Notes under the pieces: generated by a model
The model's database searches: none
What the model saw: only the letters and a program-made list of their open reading frames with translations
What the model was told of the DNA's origin: nothing
Made by a program: the position numbers and the translations under genes
Part shown: in pieces, positions 14,200 to 25,689 of the stretch
Position numbering within the stretch: position 1 is the first letter of the stretch
Layout of the letters: the number at the start of each line of letters is the position of its first letter
NCBI RefSeq assembly: GCF_029227915.1
Contig: NC_079886.1
Location: forward strand, 930,001-994,000
Direction of reading: 5' to 3'
DNA: 64,000 nucleotides
From: Hydractinia symbiolongicarpus
Lineage: Eukaryota > Cnidaria > Hydrozoa > Anthoathecata > Hydractiniidae

Positions 14200-16620
14200 A
14201 TTTAAAAAATCGTTCGGGAAATTAATTTACTCCCTGGGTACTTTCTTTGTATACTTTTGACTCTGCGGGCCGAGTCCGGGATTTACGGAAAATCGCGGGT
14301 TTTCGTTTGCCGGCGATTAAACTTCTTTAATTTAGCGTTTCATCAAAAATGAAAACATTTTTTAAAACTACAAGTCTCATGCGTTTTAGTGGTGAAAAAA
14401 TAATTTAAAAAATCGTTCGGGAAATGAGTTTACTCCCTGGGTACTTTCTTTATACACATTCGACTATACGGGCCGAGTACGGGATTTACGGGAAATCGCA
14501 GGTTTTCGTTTGCCGGCGATTAAACTTCTTTTATTTAGCGTCTCATCAAAAGTGAAAACATTTTTAAAAACTACAAGTCTCATGCGTTTTAGTGGTGAAA
14601 AAATAATTTAAAAAATCGTTCGTGAAATGAGTTTACTCCCTGGGTACTTTATTTTCATACTTTTGACTATACGGGCCGAGTACCGGATTTACGGGAAATC
14701 GCGGGTTTTCGTTTGCCGGCGATTAAACTTCTTTTATTTAGCGTCTCATCAAAAATAAAAACATTTTTGAAAACTACAAGTCTCATGCGTTTTAGTGGTG
14801 AAAAAATAATTTAAAAAATCGTTCGTGAAATGAGTTTACTCCCTTGGTACTTTCTTTGTATACATTCGACCATACGGGCCGAGTACGGGATTTACGGGAA
14901 ATCGCGGGTTTTCGTTTGCCGGCGATTAAACTTCTTTTATTCAGCGTCTCATCAAAAATGAAAATATTTTTGAAAACTACAAGTCTCATGCGTTTTAGTG
15001 GTGAAAAAATAATTTAAAAATCGATTGGGAAATGAATTTACTCCCTGGGTACTTTCTTTGTATACTTTTGACTATACGGGCCGAGTTCGGGATTTACGGG
15101 AAATCGCGGGTTTTTGTTTGCCGGCGATTAAACTTCTTTTATTTAGCGTCTCATCAAAAATGAAAACATTTTTGAAAACTACAAGTCTCATGCGTTTTAG
15201 TGGTGAAAAAATAATTTAAAAAATCGTTCTGAAAATGAGTTTACTCACAGTGTACTTTCTTTGTATACATTCGACTATAGGGGCCAAGCCCGGGATTTAC
15301 AGGAAATCGCGGGTTTTCGTTTGCCGGCGATTAAACTTCTTTTATTCAGCGTCTCATCAAAAATGAAAACATTTTTAAATACTACAAGTCTCATGCGTTT
15401 TAGTGGTGAAAAAATAACTTAAAAAATCGTTCGGGAAATGAATTTACTCCCTGGGTACTTTCTTTGCATACTTTTGACTATACGGGCCGAGTTCGGGATT
15501 TACGGGAAATCGCGGGTTTTTGTTTGCCGGCGATTAAACTTCTTTTATTTAGCGTCTCATCAAAAATGAAAACATTTTTGAAAACTACATGTCTCATGCG
15601 TTTTAGTGGTGAAAAAATAACTTAAAAAATCGTTCGGGAAATGAGTTTACTCACAGTGTACTTTCTTTGTATACATTCGACTATAGGGGCCAAGCCCGGG
15701 ATTTACAGGAAATCGCGGGTTTTCGTTTGCCGGCGATTAAACTTCTTTTATTCAGCGTCTCATCAAAAATGAAAACATTTTTAAATACTACAAGTCTCAT
15801 GCGTTTTAGTGGTGAAAAAATAACTTAAAAAATCGTTCGGGAAATGAATTTACTCCCTGGGTACTTTCTTTGCATACTTTTGACTATACGGGCCGAGTTC
15901 GGGATTTACGGGAAATCGCGGGTTTTTGTTTGCCGGCGATTAAACTTCTTTTATTTAGCGTCTCATCAAAAATGAAAACATTTTTAAAAACTACAAGTCT
16001 GATGCGTTTTAGTGGTGAAAAAATAATTTAAAAAAAATCGTTCCGGAAATGAGTTTACTCCCTGGGTACTTTCTTTGTATACTTTTGACTATACGGGCCG
16101 AGTACGGGATTTGCGGGAAATCGCGGGTTTTCGTTTGCCGGCGATTAAACTTCTTTTATTTAGCATCTCATCAAAAATGAAAACATTTTTGAAAACTACA
16201 AGTCTCATGCGTTTTAGTGGTGTAAAAATAATTTAAAAAATCGTTCGGGAAATGAGTTTACTCCTTGAGTACTTTCTTTGTATACTTTTGACTATACGGG
16301 CCGAGTACCGGATTTACGGGAAATCGCGGGTTTTCGTTTGCCGGCGATTAAACTTTTTTTATTCAGCGTCTTATCAAAAATGAAAACATTTTTGAAAGCT
16401 TCAAGTCTCATGCGTTTTAGTGGTGAAAAATAATTTAAAAAATCGTTCTGAAAATGAGTTTACTCACAGGGTACTTTCTTTGTATACATTCGACTATAGG
16501 GGCCCAGGCGGGATTTACAGGAAATCGCGGGTTTTCGTTTGCCGGCGATTAAACTTCTTTTATTCAGCGTCTCATCAAAAATGAAAACATTTTTAAATAC
16601 TACAAGTCTCATGCGTTTTA
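14200..16620 (+). repeat. Third copy of the 11-mer block, one monomer short
   Basis: From the C-D pair onward this stretch follows the order seen from 7.7 kb, including GTTCGTGAAATG (here with ATTTTCATAC), ATCGATTGGGAAATG and the ACAGTGTAC A-type copies. The monomer carrying GTTCCGGAAATG that follows the ATCGATTGGG copy at 8.74 and 10.97 kb is missing here: at about 15,228 the next monomer is directly the A-type one. The end resembles CCCAGGCGGG at about 16,500. It has more private changes than copies 1 and 2 have from each other, so it is probably the older relative. Confidence 0.82.
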
Positions 16621-18300
16621 GTGGTGAAAAAATAACTTAAAAAATCGTTCGGGAAATGAGTTTACTCCCTGGGTACTTTCATTGTATACTTTTGACTATA
16701 CGGGCCGAGTACGGGATTTACGGGAAATCGCGGGTTTTCGTTTGCCGGCGATTAAACTTCTTTTACTTAGCGTCTCATCAAAAATGAAAACATTTTTGAA
16801 AACTACAAGTCTGATGCGTTTTAGTGGTGAAAAAATAATTTAAAAAAAATCGTTCCGGAAATGAGTTTACTCCCTGGATACTTTCTTTGTATACTTTTGA
16901 CTATACGGGCCGAGTACGGGATTTGCGGGAAATCGCGGGTTTTCGTTTGCCGGCGATTAAACTTCTTTTATTTAGCATCTCATCAAAAATGAAAACATTT
17001 TTGAAAACTACAAGTCTCATGCGTTATAGTGGTGAAAAAATAATTTAAAAAATCGTTCGGGAAATGAGTTTACTCCTTGAGTACTTTCTTTGTATACTTT
17101 TGACTATACGGGCCGAGTACCGGATTTACGGGAAATCGCGGGTTTTCGTTTGCCGGCGATTAAACTTCTTTTATTCAGCGTCTTATCAAAAATGAAAACA
17201 TTTTTGAAAGCTTCAAGTCTCATGCGTTTTAGTGGTGAAAAAATAATTTAAAAAATCGTTCTGAAAATGAGTTTACTCACAGGGTACTTTCTTTGTATAC
17301 ATTCGACTATAGGGGCCCAGCCCGGGATTTACAGGAAATCGCGGGTTTTCGTTTGCCGGCGATTAAACTTCTTTTATTCAGCGTCTCATCAAAAATGAAA
17401 ACATTTTTAAATACTACAAGTCTCATGCGTTTTAGTGGTGAAAAAATAACTTAAAAAATCGTTCGGGAAATGAGTTTACTCCCTGGGTACTTTCATTGTA
17501 TACTTTTGACTATACGGGCCGAGTACGGGATTTACGGGAAATCGCGGGTTTTCGTTTGCCGGCGATTAAACTTCTTTTATTTAGCGTCTCATCAAAAATG
17601 AAAACATTTTTGAAAACTACAAGTCTGATGCGTTTTAGTGGTGAAAAAATAATTTAAAAAAAATCGTTCCGGAAATGAGTTTACTCCCTGGATACTTTCT
17701 TTGTATACTTTTGACTATACGGGCCGAGTACGGGATTTGCGGGAAATCGCGGGTTTTCGTTTGCCGGCGATTAAACTTCTTTTATTTAGCATCTCATCAA
17801 AAATGAAAACATTTTTGAAAACTACAAGTCTCATGCGTTATAGTGGTGAAAAAATAATTTAAAAAATCGTTCGGGAAATGAGTTTACTCCTTGAGTACTT
17901 TCTTTGTATACTTTTGACTATACGGGCCGAGTACCGGATTTACGGGAAATCGCGGGTTTTCGTTTGCCGGCGATTAAACTTCTTTTATTCAGCGTCTTAT
18001 CAAAAATGAAAACATTTTTGAAAGCTTCAAGTCTCATGCGTTTTAGTGGTGAAAAAATAATTTAAAAAATCGTTCTGAAAATGAGTTTACTCACAGGGTA
18101 CTTTCTTTGTATACATTCGACTATAGGGGCCCAGCCCGGGATTTACAGGAAATCGCGGGTTTTCGTTTGCCGGCGATTAAACTTCTTTTATTCAGCGTCT
18201 CATCAAAAATGAAAACATTTTTAAATACTACAAGTCTCATGCGTTTTAGTGGTGAAAAAATAACTTAAAAAATCGTTCGGGAAATGAGTTTACTCCCTGG
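16515..18300 (+). repeat. Tetramer higher-order repeat, two copies of 814 bp
   Basis: TTTCATTGTATAC occurs at about 16,678 and 17,492, 814 bp apart: four monomers plus two bases from a shared longer A-run before ATCGTTCCGG. Also shared are GTCTGATGCG, CCTGGATAC, GCGTTATAGTGG and CTTCAAGTCTC. A further diverged relative of the unit continues to about 19.5 kb. Confidence 0.85.
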
Positions 18301-21300
18301 GTACTTTCTTTGTATACTTTTGACTATACGAGCCGAGTACGGGATTTACGGGAAATCGCGGGTTTTCGTTTGCCGGCGATTAAACTTCTTTTATTTAGCG
18401 TCTCATCAAAAATGAAAACATTTTTGAAAACTACAACTCTCATGCGTTTTAGTGGTGAAAAAATAATTTAAAAAATCGTTTAGGAAATGAGTATACTCCT
18501 TGAGTATTTTCTTTGTATACTTTTGACTATACGGGCCGAGTACCGGATTTACGGGAAATCGCGGGTTTTCTTTTGCCGGCGATTAAACTTCTTTTATTCA
18601 GCGTCTTATAAAAAATGAAAACATTTTTAAAAACTACAAGTCTCATGCGTTTTAGTGGTGAAAAAATAACTTAAAAATCGTCCGGGAAATGAATTTACTC
18701 CCTGGGTACTTTCTTTGCATACTTTTGACTATACGGGCCGAGTTCGGGATTTACGGGAAATCGCGGGTTTTTGTTTGCCGGCGATTAAACTTCTTTTATT
18801 TAGCGTCTCATCAAAAATGAAAACATTTTTGAAAACTACAAGTCTGATGCGTTTTAGTGGTGAAAAAATAATTTAAAAAAAATCGTTCCGGAAATGAGTT
18901 TACTCCCTGGGTACTTTCTTTGTATACTTTTGACTATACGGGCCGAGTACGGGATTTGCGGGAAATCGCGGGTTTTCGTTTGCCGGCGATTAAACTTCTT
19001 TTATTTAGCATCTCATCAAAAATGAAAACATTTTTGAAAACTACAAGTCTCATGCGTTTTAGTGGTGAAAAAATAATTTAAAAAATCGTTCGGGAAATGA
19101 GTTTACTCCTTGAGTACTTTCTTTGTATACTTTTGACTATACGGGCCGAGTACCGGATTTACGGAAAATCGCGGGTTTTCGTTTGCCGGCGATTAAACTT
19201 CTTTTATTCAGCGTCTTATCAAAAATGAAAACATTTTTGAAAGCTTCAAGTCTCATGCGTTTTAGTGGTGAAAAAATAATTAAAAAAATCGTTCTGAAAA
19301 TGAGTTTACTCACAGGGTACTTTCTTTGTATACATTCGACTATAGGGGCCCAGCCCGGGATTTACAGGAAATCGCGGGTTTTCGTTTGCCGGCGATTAAA
19401 CTTCTTTTATTCAGCGTCTCATCAAAAATGAAAACATTTTTAAATACTACAAGTCTCATGCGTTTTAGTGGTGAAAAAATAACTTAAAAAATCGTTCGGG
19501 AAATGAGTTTACTCCCTGGGTACTTTCTTTGTATACTTTTGACTATACGGGCCGAGTACGGGATTTATGGGAAATCGCGGGTTTTCGTTTGCCGGCGATT
19601 AAACTTCTTTTATTTAGCGTCTCATCAAAAATGAAAACATTTTTGAAAACTACAAGTCTCCTGCGTTTTAGTGGTGAAAAAATAATTTAAAAAATCGTTC
19701 AGGAAATGAGTATACTCCTTGAGTATTTTCTTTGTATACTTTTGACTATACGGGCCGAATACCGGATTTACGGGAAATCGCGGGTTTTCTTTTGCCGGCG
19801 ATTAAACTTCTTTTATTCAGCGTCTTATCAAAAATGAAAACATTTTTGAAAACTACAAGTCTCATGCGTTTTAGTAGTGAAAAAATAATTTAGAAAATTG
19901 TTCTGAAAATGAGTTTACTCACTGCGTACTTTCTTTGTATACATTCGACTATAGGGGCCAAGCCCGGGATTTACAGGAAATAGCGGGTTTTTGTTTGCCG
20001 GGGATTAAACTTCTTTTATTCAGCGTCTCATCAAAAATGAAAACATTTTTGAAAACTACAAGTCTCCTGCGTTTTAGTGGTGAAAAAATAATTTAAAAAA
20101 TCGTTCAGGAAATGAGTATACTCCTTGAGTATTTTCTTTGTATACTTTTGACTATACGGGCCGAGTACCGGATTTACGGGAAATCGCGGGTTTTCTTTTG
20201 CCGGCGATTAAACTTCTTTTATTCAGCGTCTTATCAAAAAGGAAAACATTTTTGAAAACTACAAGTCTCATGCGTTTTAGTGGTGAAAAAATAATTTAAA
20301 AAATTGTTCTGAAAATGAGTTTACTCACAGCGTACTTTCTTTGTATACATTCGACTATAGGGGCCAAGCCCGGGATTTACAGGAAATAGCGGGTTTTTGT
20401 TTGCCGGCGATTAAACTTCTTTTATACAGCGTCTCATCAAAAATGAAAACATTTTGGAAAACTACAAGTCTCATGCGTTTTAGTGGTGGAAAAATAACTC
20501 AAAAAATCATTTTGGAAATCAGTTTACTCCCTGGGTATTTTTTTTGTGTACTTTTGACTATACGGGCCGAGTACGGGATTTACGGGAAATCGCGGGTTTT
20601 CGTTTGCCGGGGATTAAACTTCTTTTATTCAGCGTCTCATCAAAAATGAAAACATTTTTGAAAACTACAAGTCTCATGCGTTTTAGTGGTGAAAAATAAT
20701 TTAAAAAATCGTTCGGGAAATGAATTTACTCCCTGGGTACTTTCTTTGTATACTTTTGACTCTGCGGGCCGAGTCCGGGATTTACGGGAAATCGCGGGTT
20801 TTCGTTTGCCGGCGATTAAACTTCTTTAATTTAGCGTTTCATCAAAAATGAAAACATTTTTTAAAACTACAAGTCTCATGCGTTTTAGTGGTGAAGAAAT
20901 AATTTAAAAATTTATTCGGGAAATCAGTTTACTCCCTGGGTACTTTTTTTGTATACTTTTGACTATGCGGGCCGAGTACGGGATTTACGGGAAATCGCGG
21001 GTTTTCGTTTGCCGGCGATTAAACTTCTTTTATTCAGCGTCTCATCAAAAATGAAAATATTTTTGAAAACTGCAAGTCTCATGCGTTTAAGTGGTGAAAA
21101 AATAATTCAAAAAATCGTTCGGGAAATGAGTTTACTCCCTGGGTACTTTCTTTATATACATTCGACCATACGGGCCGGGAACGGGATTTACGGGAAATCG
21201 CGGGTTTTCGTTTGCCGGCGATTAAATTTCTTTTATTTAGCGTCTCATCAAGAATGAAAACATTTTTAAATACTACAAGTCTCATGCGTTTTAGTGGTGA

Positions 21301-24300
21301 AAAAATAATTTAAAAAATCGTTCGGGAAATGAGTTTACTCCCTGGGTTTTTTCTTTGTATACTTTTGACTATACGGGCCGAGTTTGGGATTTACGGGAAA
21401 TCGCGGGCTTTCGTTTGCCGGCGATTAAACTTCTTTTATTTAGCGTCTCATCAAAAATGAAAACATTTTTGAAAACTACAAGTCTCATGCGTTTTAGTGG
21501 TGAAAAAATAATTTAAAACATCGTTCAGGAAATGAGTATACTCCTTGAGTATTTTCTTTGTATACTTTTGACTATACGGGCCGAGTACCGGATTTACGGG
21601 AGATCGCGGGTTTTCTTTTGCCGGCGATTAAACTTCTTTTATTCAGCGTCTTATCAAAAATAAAAACATTTTTGAAAACTACAAGTCTCATGCGTTTTGG
21701 TGGTGAAAAAATAATTTAAAAAATTGTTCTGAAAAGGAGTTTACTCACAGGGTACTTTCTTTGTATACATTCGACTATAGGGGCCAAGCCCGGGATTTAC
21801 AGGAAATCGCGGGTTTTCGTTTGCCGGCGATTAAACTTCTTTTATTCAGAGTCTCATCAAAAATGAAAATATTTTGGAAAACTACAAGTCTCATGCGTTT
21901 TAGTGGTGAGAAAATAACTTAAAAAATCATTTGGGAAATCAGTTTACTCCCTGGGTACTTTTTTGTGTACTTTTGACTATACGGGCCGAGTACGGGATTT
22001 ACGGGAAATCGCGGGTTTTCGTTTGCCGGCGATTAAACTTCTTTTATTCAGCGTCTCATCAAAAATGAAAACATTTTTGAAAACTACAAGTCTCATGCGT
22101 TTTAGTGGTTAAAAAGTAATTTAAAAAATCATTTGGGAAATCAGTTTACTCCCTGGGTACTTTTTTCGTATACTTTTGACTATACGGGCCGAGTACGGGA
22201 TTTACGGGAAAGCGCGGGTTTTCGTTTGCCGGCGATTAAACTTCTTTTATTCAGCGTCTCATCAAAAATGAAAATGTTTTTGAAAACTACAAGTCTCATG
22301 CGTTTTAGTGGTGAAAAAATAATTTAAAAAATCGTTCGGGAAATGAATTTACTCCCTGGGTACTTTCTTTGTATACTTTTGACTCTGCGGGCAGAGTCCG
22401 GGATTTACGGGAAATCGCGGGTTTTCGTTTGCCGGCGATTAAACTTCTTTAATTTAGCATTTCATCAAAAATGAAAACATTTTTTAAAACTACAAGTCTC
22501 ATGCGTTTTAGTGGTGAAAAAATAATTTAAAAAATCGTTCAGGAAATGAGTTTACTCCCTGGGTACTTTCTTTATACACATTCGAATATACGGGCCGAGT
22601 ACGGGATTTACGGGAAATCGCAGGTTTTCGTTTGCCGGCGATTAAACTTCTTTTATTTAGCGTCTTATCAAAAATGAAAACATTTTTGAAAACTACAAGT
22701 CTCATGCGTTTTAGTGGTGAAAAAATAATTTAAAAAATCGTTCGGGAAATGAGTTTACTCCTTGAGTACTTTCTTTGTATACTCTTGACTATACGGGCCG
22801 AGTACCGGATTTACGGGAAATCGCGGGTTTTCGTTTGCCGGCGATTAAACTTCTTTTATTCAGCGTCTTATCAAAAATGAAAACATTTTTGAAAACTACA
22901 AGTCTCATGTGTTTTAGTGGTGAAAAAATAGTTTTTTAAAATCGTTCTTAAAATGAGTTTACCCACAAGGTACTATCTTTGTATACATTCGACAATAGGG
23001 GCCAGGCCTGGGATTTACAGGAAATCGCGGGTTTTCGTTTGCCGGCGATTAATCTTCTTTTATTCAGCGTCTCATCAAAAATGAAAACATTTTTGAAAAC
23101 TACAAGTCTCATCCGTTTTAGTGGTTAAAAAATAATTTAAAAAATCATTCGGGAAATCAGTTTACTCCCTGGGTACTTTTTTTTATACTTTTGACTATAC
23201 GGGCCGAGTACGGGATTTACGGGAACGCGCGGGTTTTCGTTTGCCGGCGATTAAACTTCTTTTATCCAGCGTCTCATCAAAAATGAAAATATTTTTGAAA
23301 ACTACAAGTCTCATGCGTTTTAGTGGTGAAAAAATAATTTAAAAAATCGTTCGGGAAATGAGTTTACTCCCTGGGTACTTTCTTTGTATACTTTTGACTA
23401 TACGGGCCGAGTACGGGACTTACGGGAAATCGCGGGTTTTCGTTTGCCGGCGATTAAACTTCTTTTATTTAGCGTCTCATCAAAAATAAAAACATTTTTG
23501 AAAACTACAAGTCTCATGCGTTTTAGTGGTGAAAAAATAATTTAAAAAATCGTTCGGGAAATGAGTTTACTCCCTGGGTACTTTATTTTTATACATTCGA
23601 CTATACGGGCCGAGTACGGGATTTACGGGAAATCGCGGGTTTTCGTTTGCCGGCGATTAAACTTCTTTTATTCAGCGTCTAATCAAAAATAAAAACATTT
23701 TTGAAAACTACAAGTCTCATGCGTTTTAGTGGTGAAAAAATAATTTAAAAAATCGTTCGGGAAATGAGTTTACTCCCTGGGTACTTTCTTTTTATACATT
23801 CGACTATACGGGCCGAGTACGGGATCTACGGGAAATCGCGGGTTTTCGTTTGCCGGCGATTAAACTTCTTTTATTCAGCGTCTCATCAAAAATGAAAATA
23901 TTTTTGAAAACTACAAGTGTCATGCGTTTTAGTGGTGAAAAAATAATTTAAAAAATCGTTCGGGAAATGAATTTACTCCCTGGGTACTTTCTTTGTATAC
24001 TTTTGACTATACGGGCCGAGTCCGGGATTTACGGGAAATCGCGGGTTTTCGTTTGCCGGCGATAAACTTCTTTTATTTAGCGTCTCATCAAAAATGAAAA
24101 CATTTTTGAAAACTACAAGTCTCATGCGTTTTAGTGGTGAAAAAATAATTTAAAAAATCGTTCCGGAAATGAGTTTACTCCCTGGGTACTTTCTTTGTAT
24201 ACTTTTGACTATACGGGCCGAGTACGGGATTTACGGGAAATCGCGGGTTTTCGTTTGCCGGCGATTAAACTTCTTTTATTTAGCGTCTCATCAAAAATGA

Positions 24301-25226
24301 AAACATTTTTTAAAACTACAAGTCTCATGCGTTTTAATGGTGAAAAAATAATTTAAAAAATCGTTCGGGAAATGAGTTGACTCCTTGAGTACTTTCTTTG
24401 TATACTTTTGACTATACGGGCCGAGTACCGGATTTACGGGAAATCGCGGGTATTCGTTTGCCGGCGATTAAACTTCTTTTATTCAGCGTCTTATCAAAAA
24501 TGAAAACATTTTTGAAAGCTACAAGTCTCATGCGTTTTAGTGGTGAAAAAATAATTTAAAAAATCGTTCAGGAAATAAGTATACTCCTTGAGTATTTTCT
24601 TTGTATACTTTTGACTATACGGGCCGAGTACCGGATTTACGGGAAATTGCGGGTTTCCGTTTGCCGGCGATTAAACTTCTTTTATTCAGCGTCTTATCAA
24701 AAATTAAAACATTTTTGAAAACTACAAGTCTCATGCGTTTTAGTGGTGAAAAAATAATTTAAAAATTTATTCGGAAATCAGTTTACTCCCTGGGTACTTT
24801 TTTGTATACTTTTGACTATACGGGCCGAGCACGGGATTTACGTGAAATCGCGGGTTTTCGTTTGCGGGCGATTAAACTTCTTTTATTCAGCGTCTCATCA
24901 AAAATGAAAATATTTTTGAAAACTACAAGTCTCATGCGTTTAAGTGGTAAAAAAATAATTTAAAAAATCGTTCGGGAAATGAGTTTACTCCCTGGGTACT
25001 TTCTTTATATACATTCGACTATACGGGCCGGGAACGGGATTTACGTGAAATTGCGGGTTTACGTTTGTCGGCGATTAAACTTCTTTTATTTAGCGTCTCA
25101 TCAAAAATGAAAACATTTTTAAATACTACAAGTCTCATGCGTTTTAGTGGTGAAAAAATAATTTAAAAAATCGTTCGGGAAATGAGTTTACTTCCTGGGT
25201 ACTTTCTTTGTATACTTTTGACTATA

Positions 25227-25260
25227 CGGGCCGAGTACGGGATTTACGGGAAATCGCGGG
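25227..25260 (+). other. Four CGGG motifs at helical spacing in the monomer
   Basis: CGGG starts at monomer positions 55, 66, 75 and 85, intervals of 11, 9 and 10 bases, so all four face about the same side of the double helix. The block lies in the middle of an otherwise A/T-rich unit. Class-specific variants fall mostly in and around it, for example GTCCGGG in C, GTGCGGG in G and GTACCGG in F. A protein-binding role is possible but unproven. Confidence 0.6.
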
Positions 25261-25279
25261 TTTTCGTTTGCCGGCGATT
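25252..25279. repeat. Imperfect palindrome within the monomer (positions 80-107)
   Basis: AATCGCGGG and CCGGCGATT flank a 10-base loop (TTTTCGTTTG). Eight of nine pairs match; the exception is G opposite G at monomer positions 86 and 101. The motif is present, with small variation, in nearly every monomer. It could extrude as a hairpin or be a two-fold protein site; neither is shown. It is the substrate of the rearrangement at 49.1 kb. Confidence 0.85.
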
Positions 25280-25303
25280 AAACTTCTTTTATTTAGCGTC
25301 TCA

Positions 25304-25325
25304 TCAAAAATGAAAACATTTTTGA
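25304..25325. repeat. Perfect 9-bp hairpin with AAAA loop (monomer positions 132-153)
   Basis: TCAAAAATG, then AAAA, then CATTTTTGA: the arms are exact reverse complements. Many monomers keep it. Several classes weaken it: the ATATTTTTGA form (common in A, E and I) breaks one pair, the D form AAAAGTGAAAAC breaks another, the H form AAAAATAAAAAC breaks the stem base next to the loop, and the C form CATTTTTTAAAA shortens it to seven pairs. The stem is A/T-only apart from two G/C pairs, so it is weak as RNA or cruciform and may simply be a dyad binding site or a by-product of A-tracts. Confidence 0.85.
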
Positions 25326-25689
25326 AAACTACAAGTCTCATGCGTTTTAGTGGTGAAAAAATAATTTAAAAAATCGTTCAGGAAATAAGTATACTCCTTG
25401 AGTATTTTCTTTGTATACTTTTGACTATACGGGCCGAGTACCGGATTTACGGGAAATCGCGGGTTTTCGTTTGCCGGCGATTAAACTTCTTTTATTCAGC
25501 GTCTTATCAAAAATAAAAACATTTTTGAAAACTACAAGTCTCATGCGTTTTAGTGGTGAAAAAATAATTTAAAAAATGGTTCAGGAAATGAGTTTACTCC
25601 TTGAGTACTTTCTTTGTATACTCTTGACTATACGGGCCGAGTACCGGATTTAAGGGAAATCGCGGGTTTTCGTTTGCGGCATTTAAACT

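Larger units (their letters stand above)
25173..25375 (+). repeat. Representative basic (B-type) monomer, 203 bp
   Basis: I number the monomer from its GTTCGGG motif, and this copy differs from my B consensus only at monomer position 21 (T for C). Composition of the consensus is 75 G+C of 203 bases. Positions 1-50 hold GTTCGGGAAATGAG, the variable CTCCCTGGGTAC block and TTGTATAC. Positions 54-88 are a G-rich stretch with four CGGG motifs. Positions 80-107 form an imperfect palindrome and 132-153 a perfect 9-bp hairpin. Positions 158-203 are the almost invariant AAGTCTCATGCG, TTTTAGTGGTG and the A-rich tail AAAAAATAATTTAAAAAATC. Length and phase agree with neighbours on both sides. Confidence 0.95.

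Noticed and set aside
25173-25375. CENP-B box
   Set aside because: TTCG followed by four bases and A occurs at GTTCGGGAAA, but the required second half CGGG at the set distance is missing on that strand, and I found no full match on the other strand.
25173-25375. Promoter or tRNA-like internal control boxes in the monomer
   Set aside because: TATAC and A/T-rich stretches are present but no convincing paired promoter elements or GGTTCGA-type box; transcription of the satellite cannot be judged from sequence.
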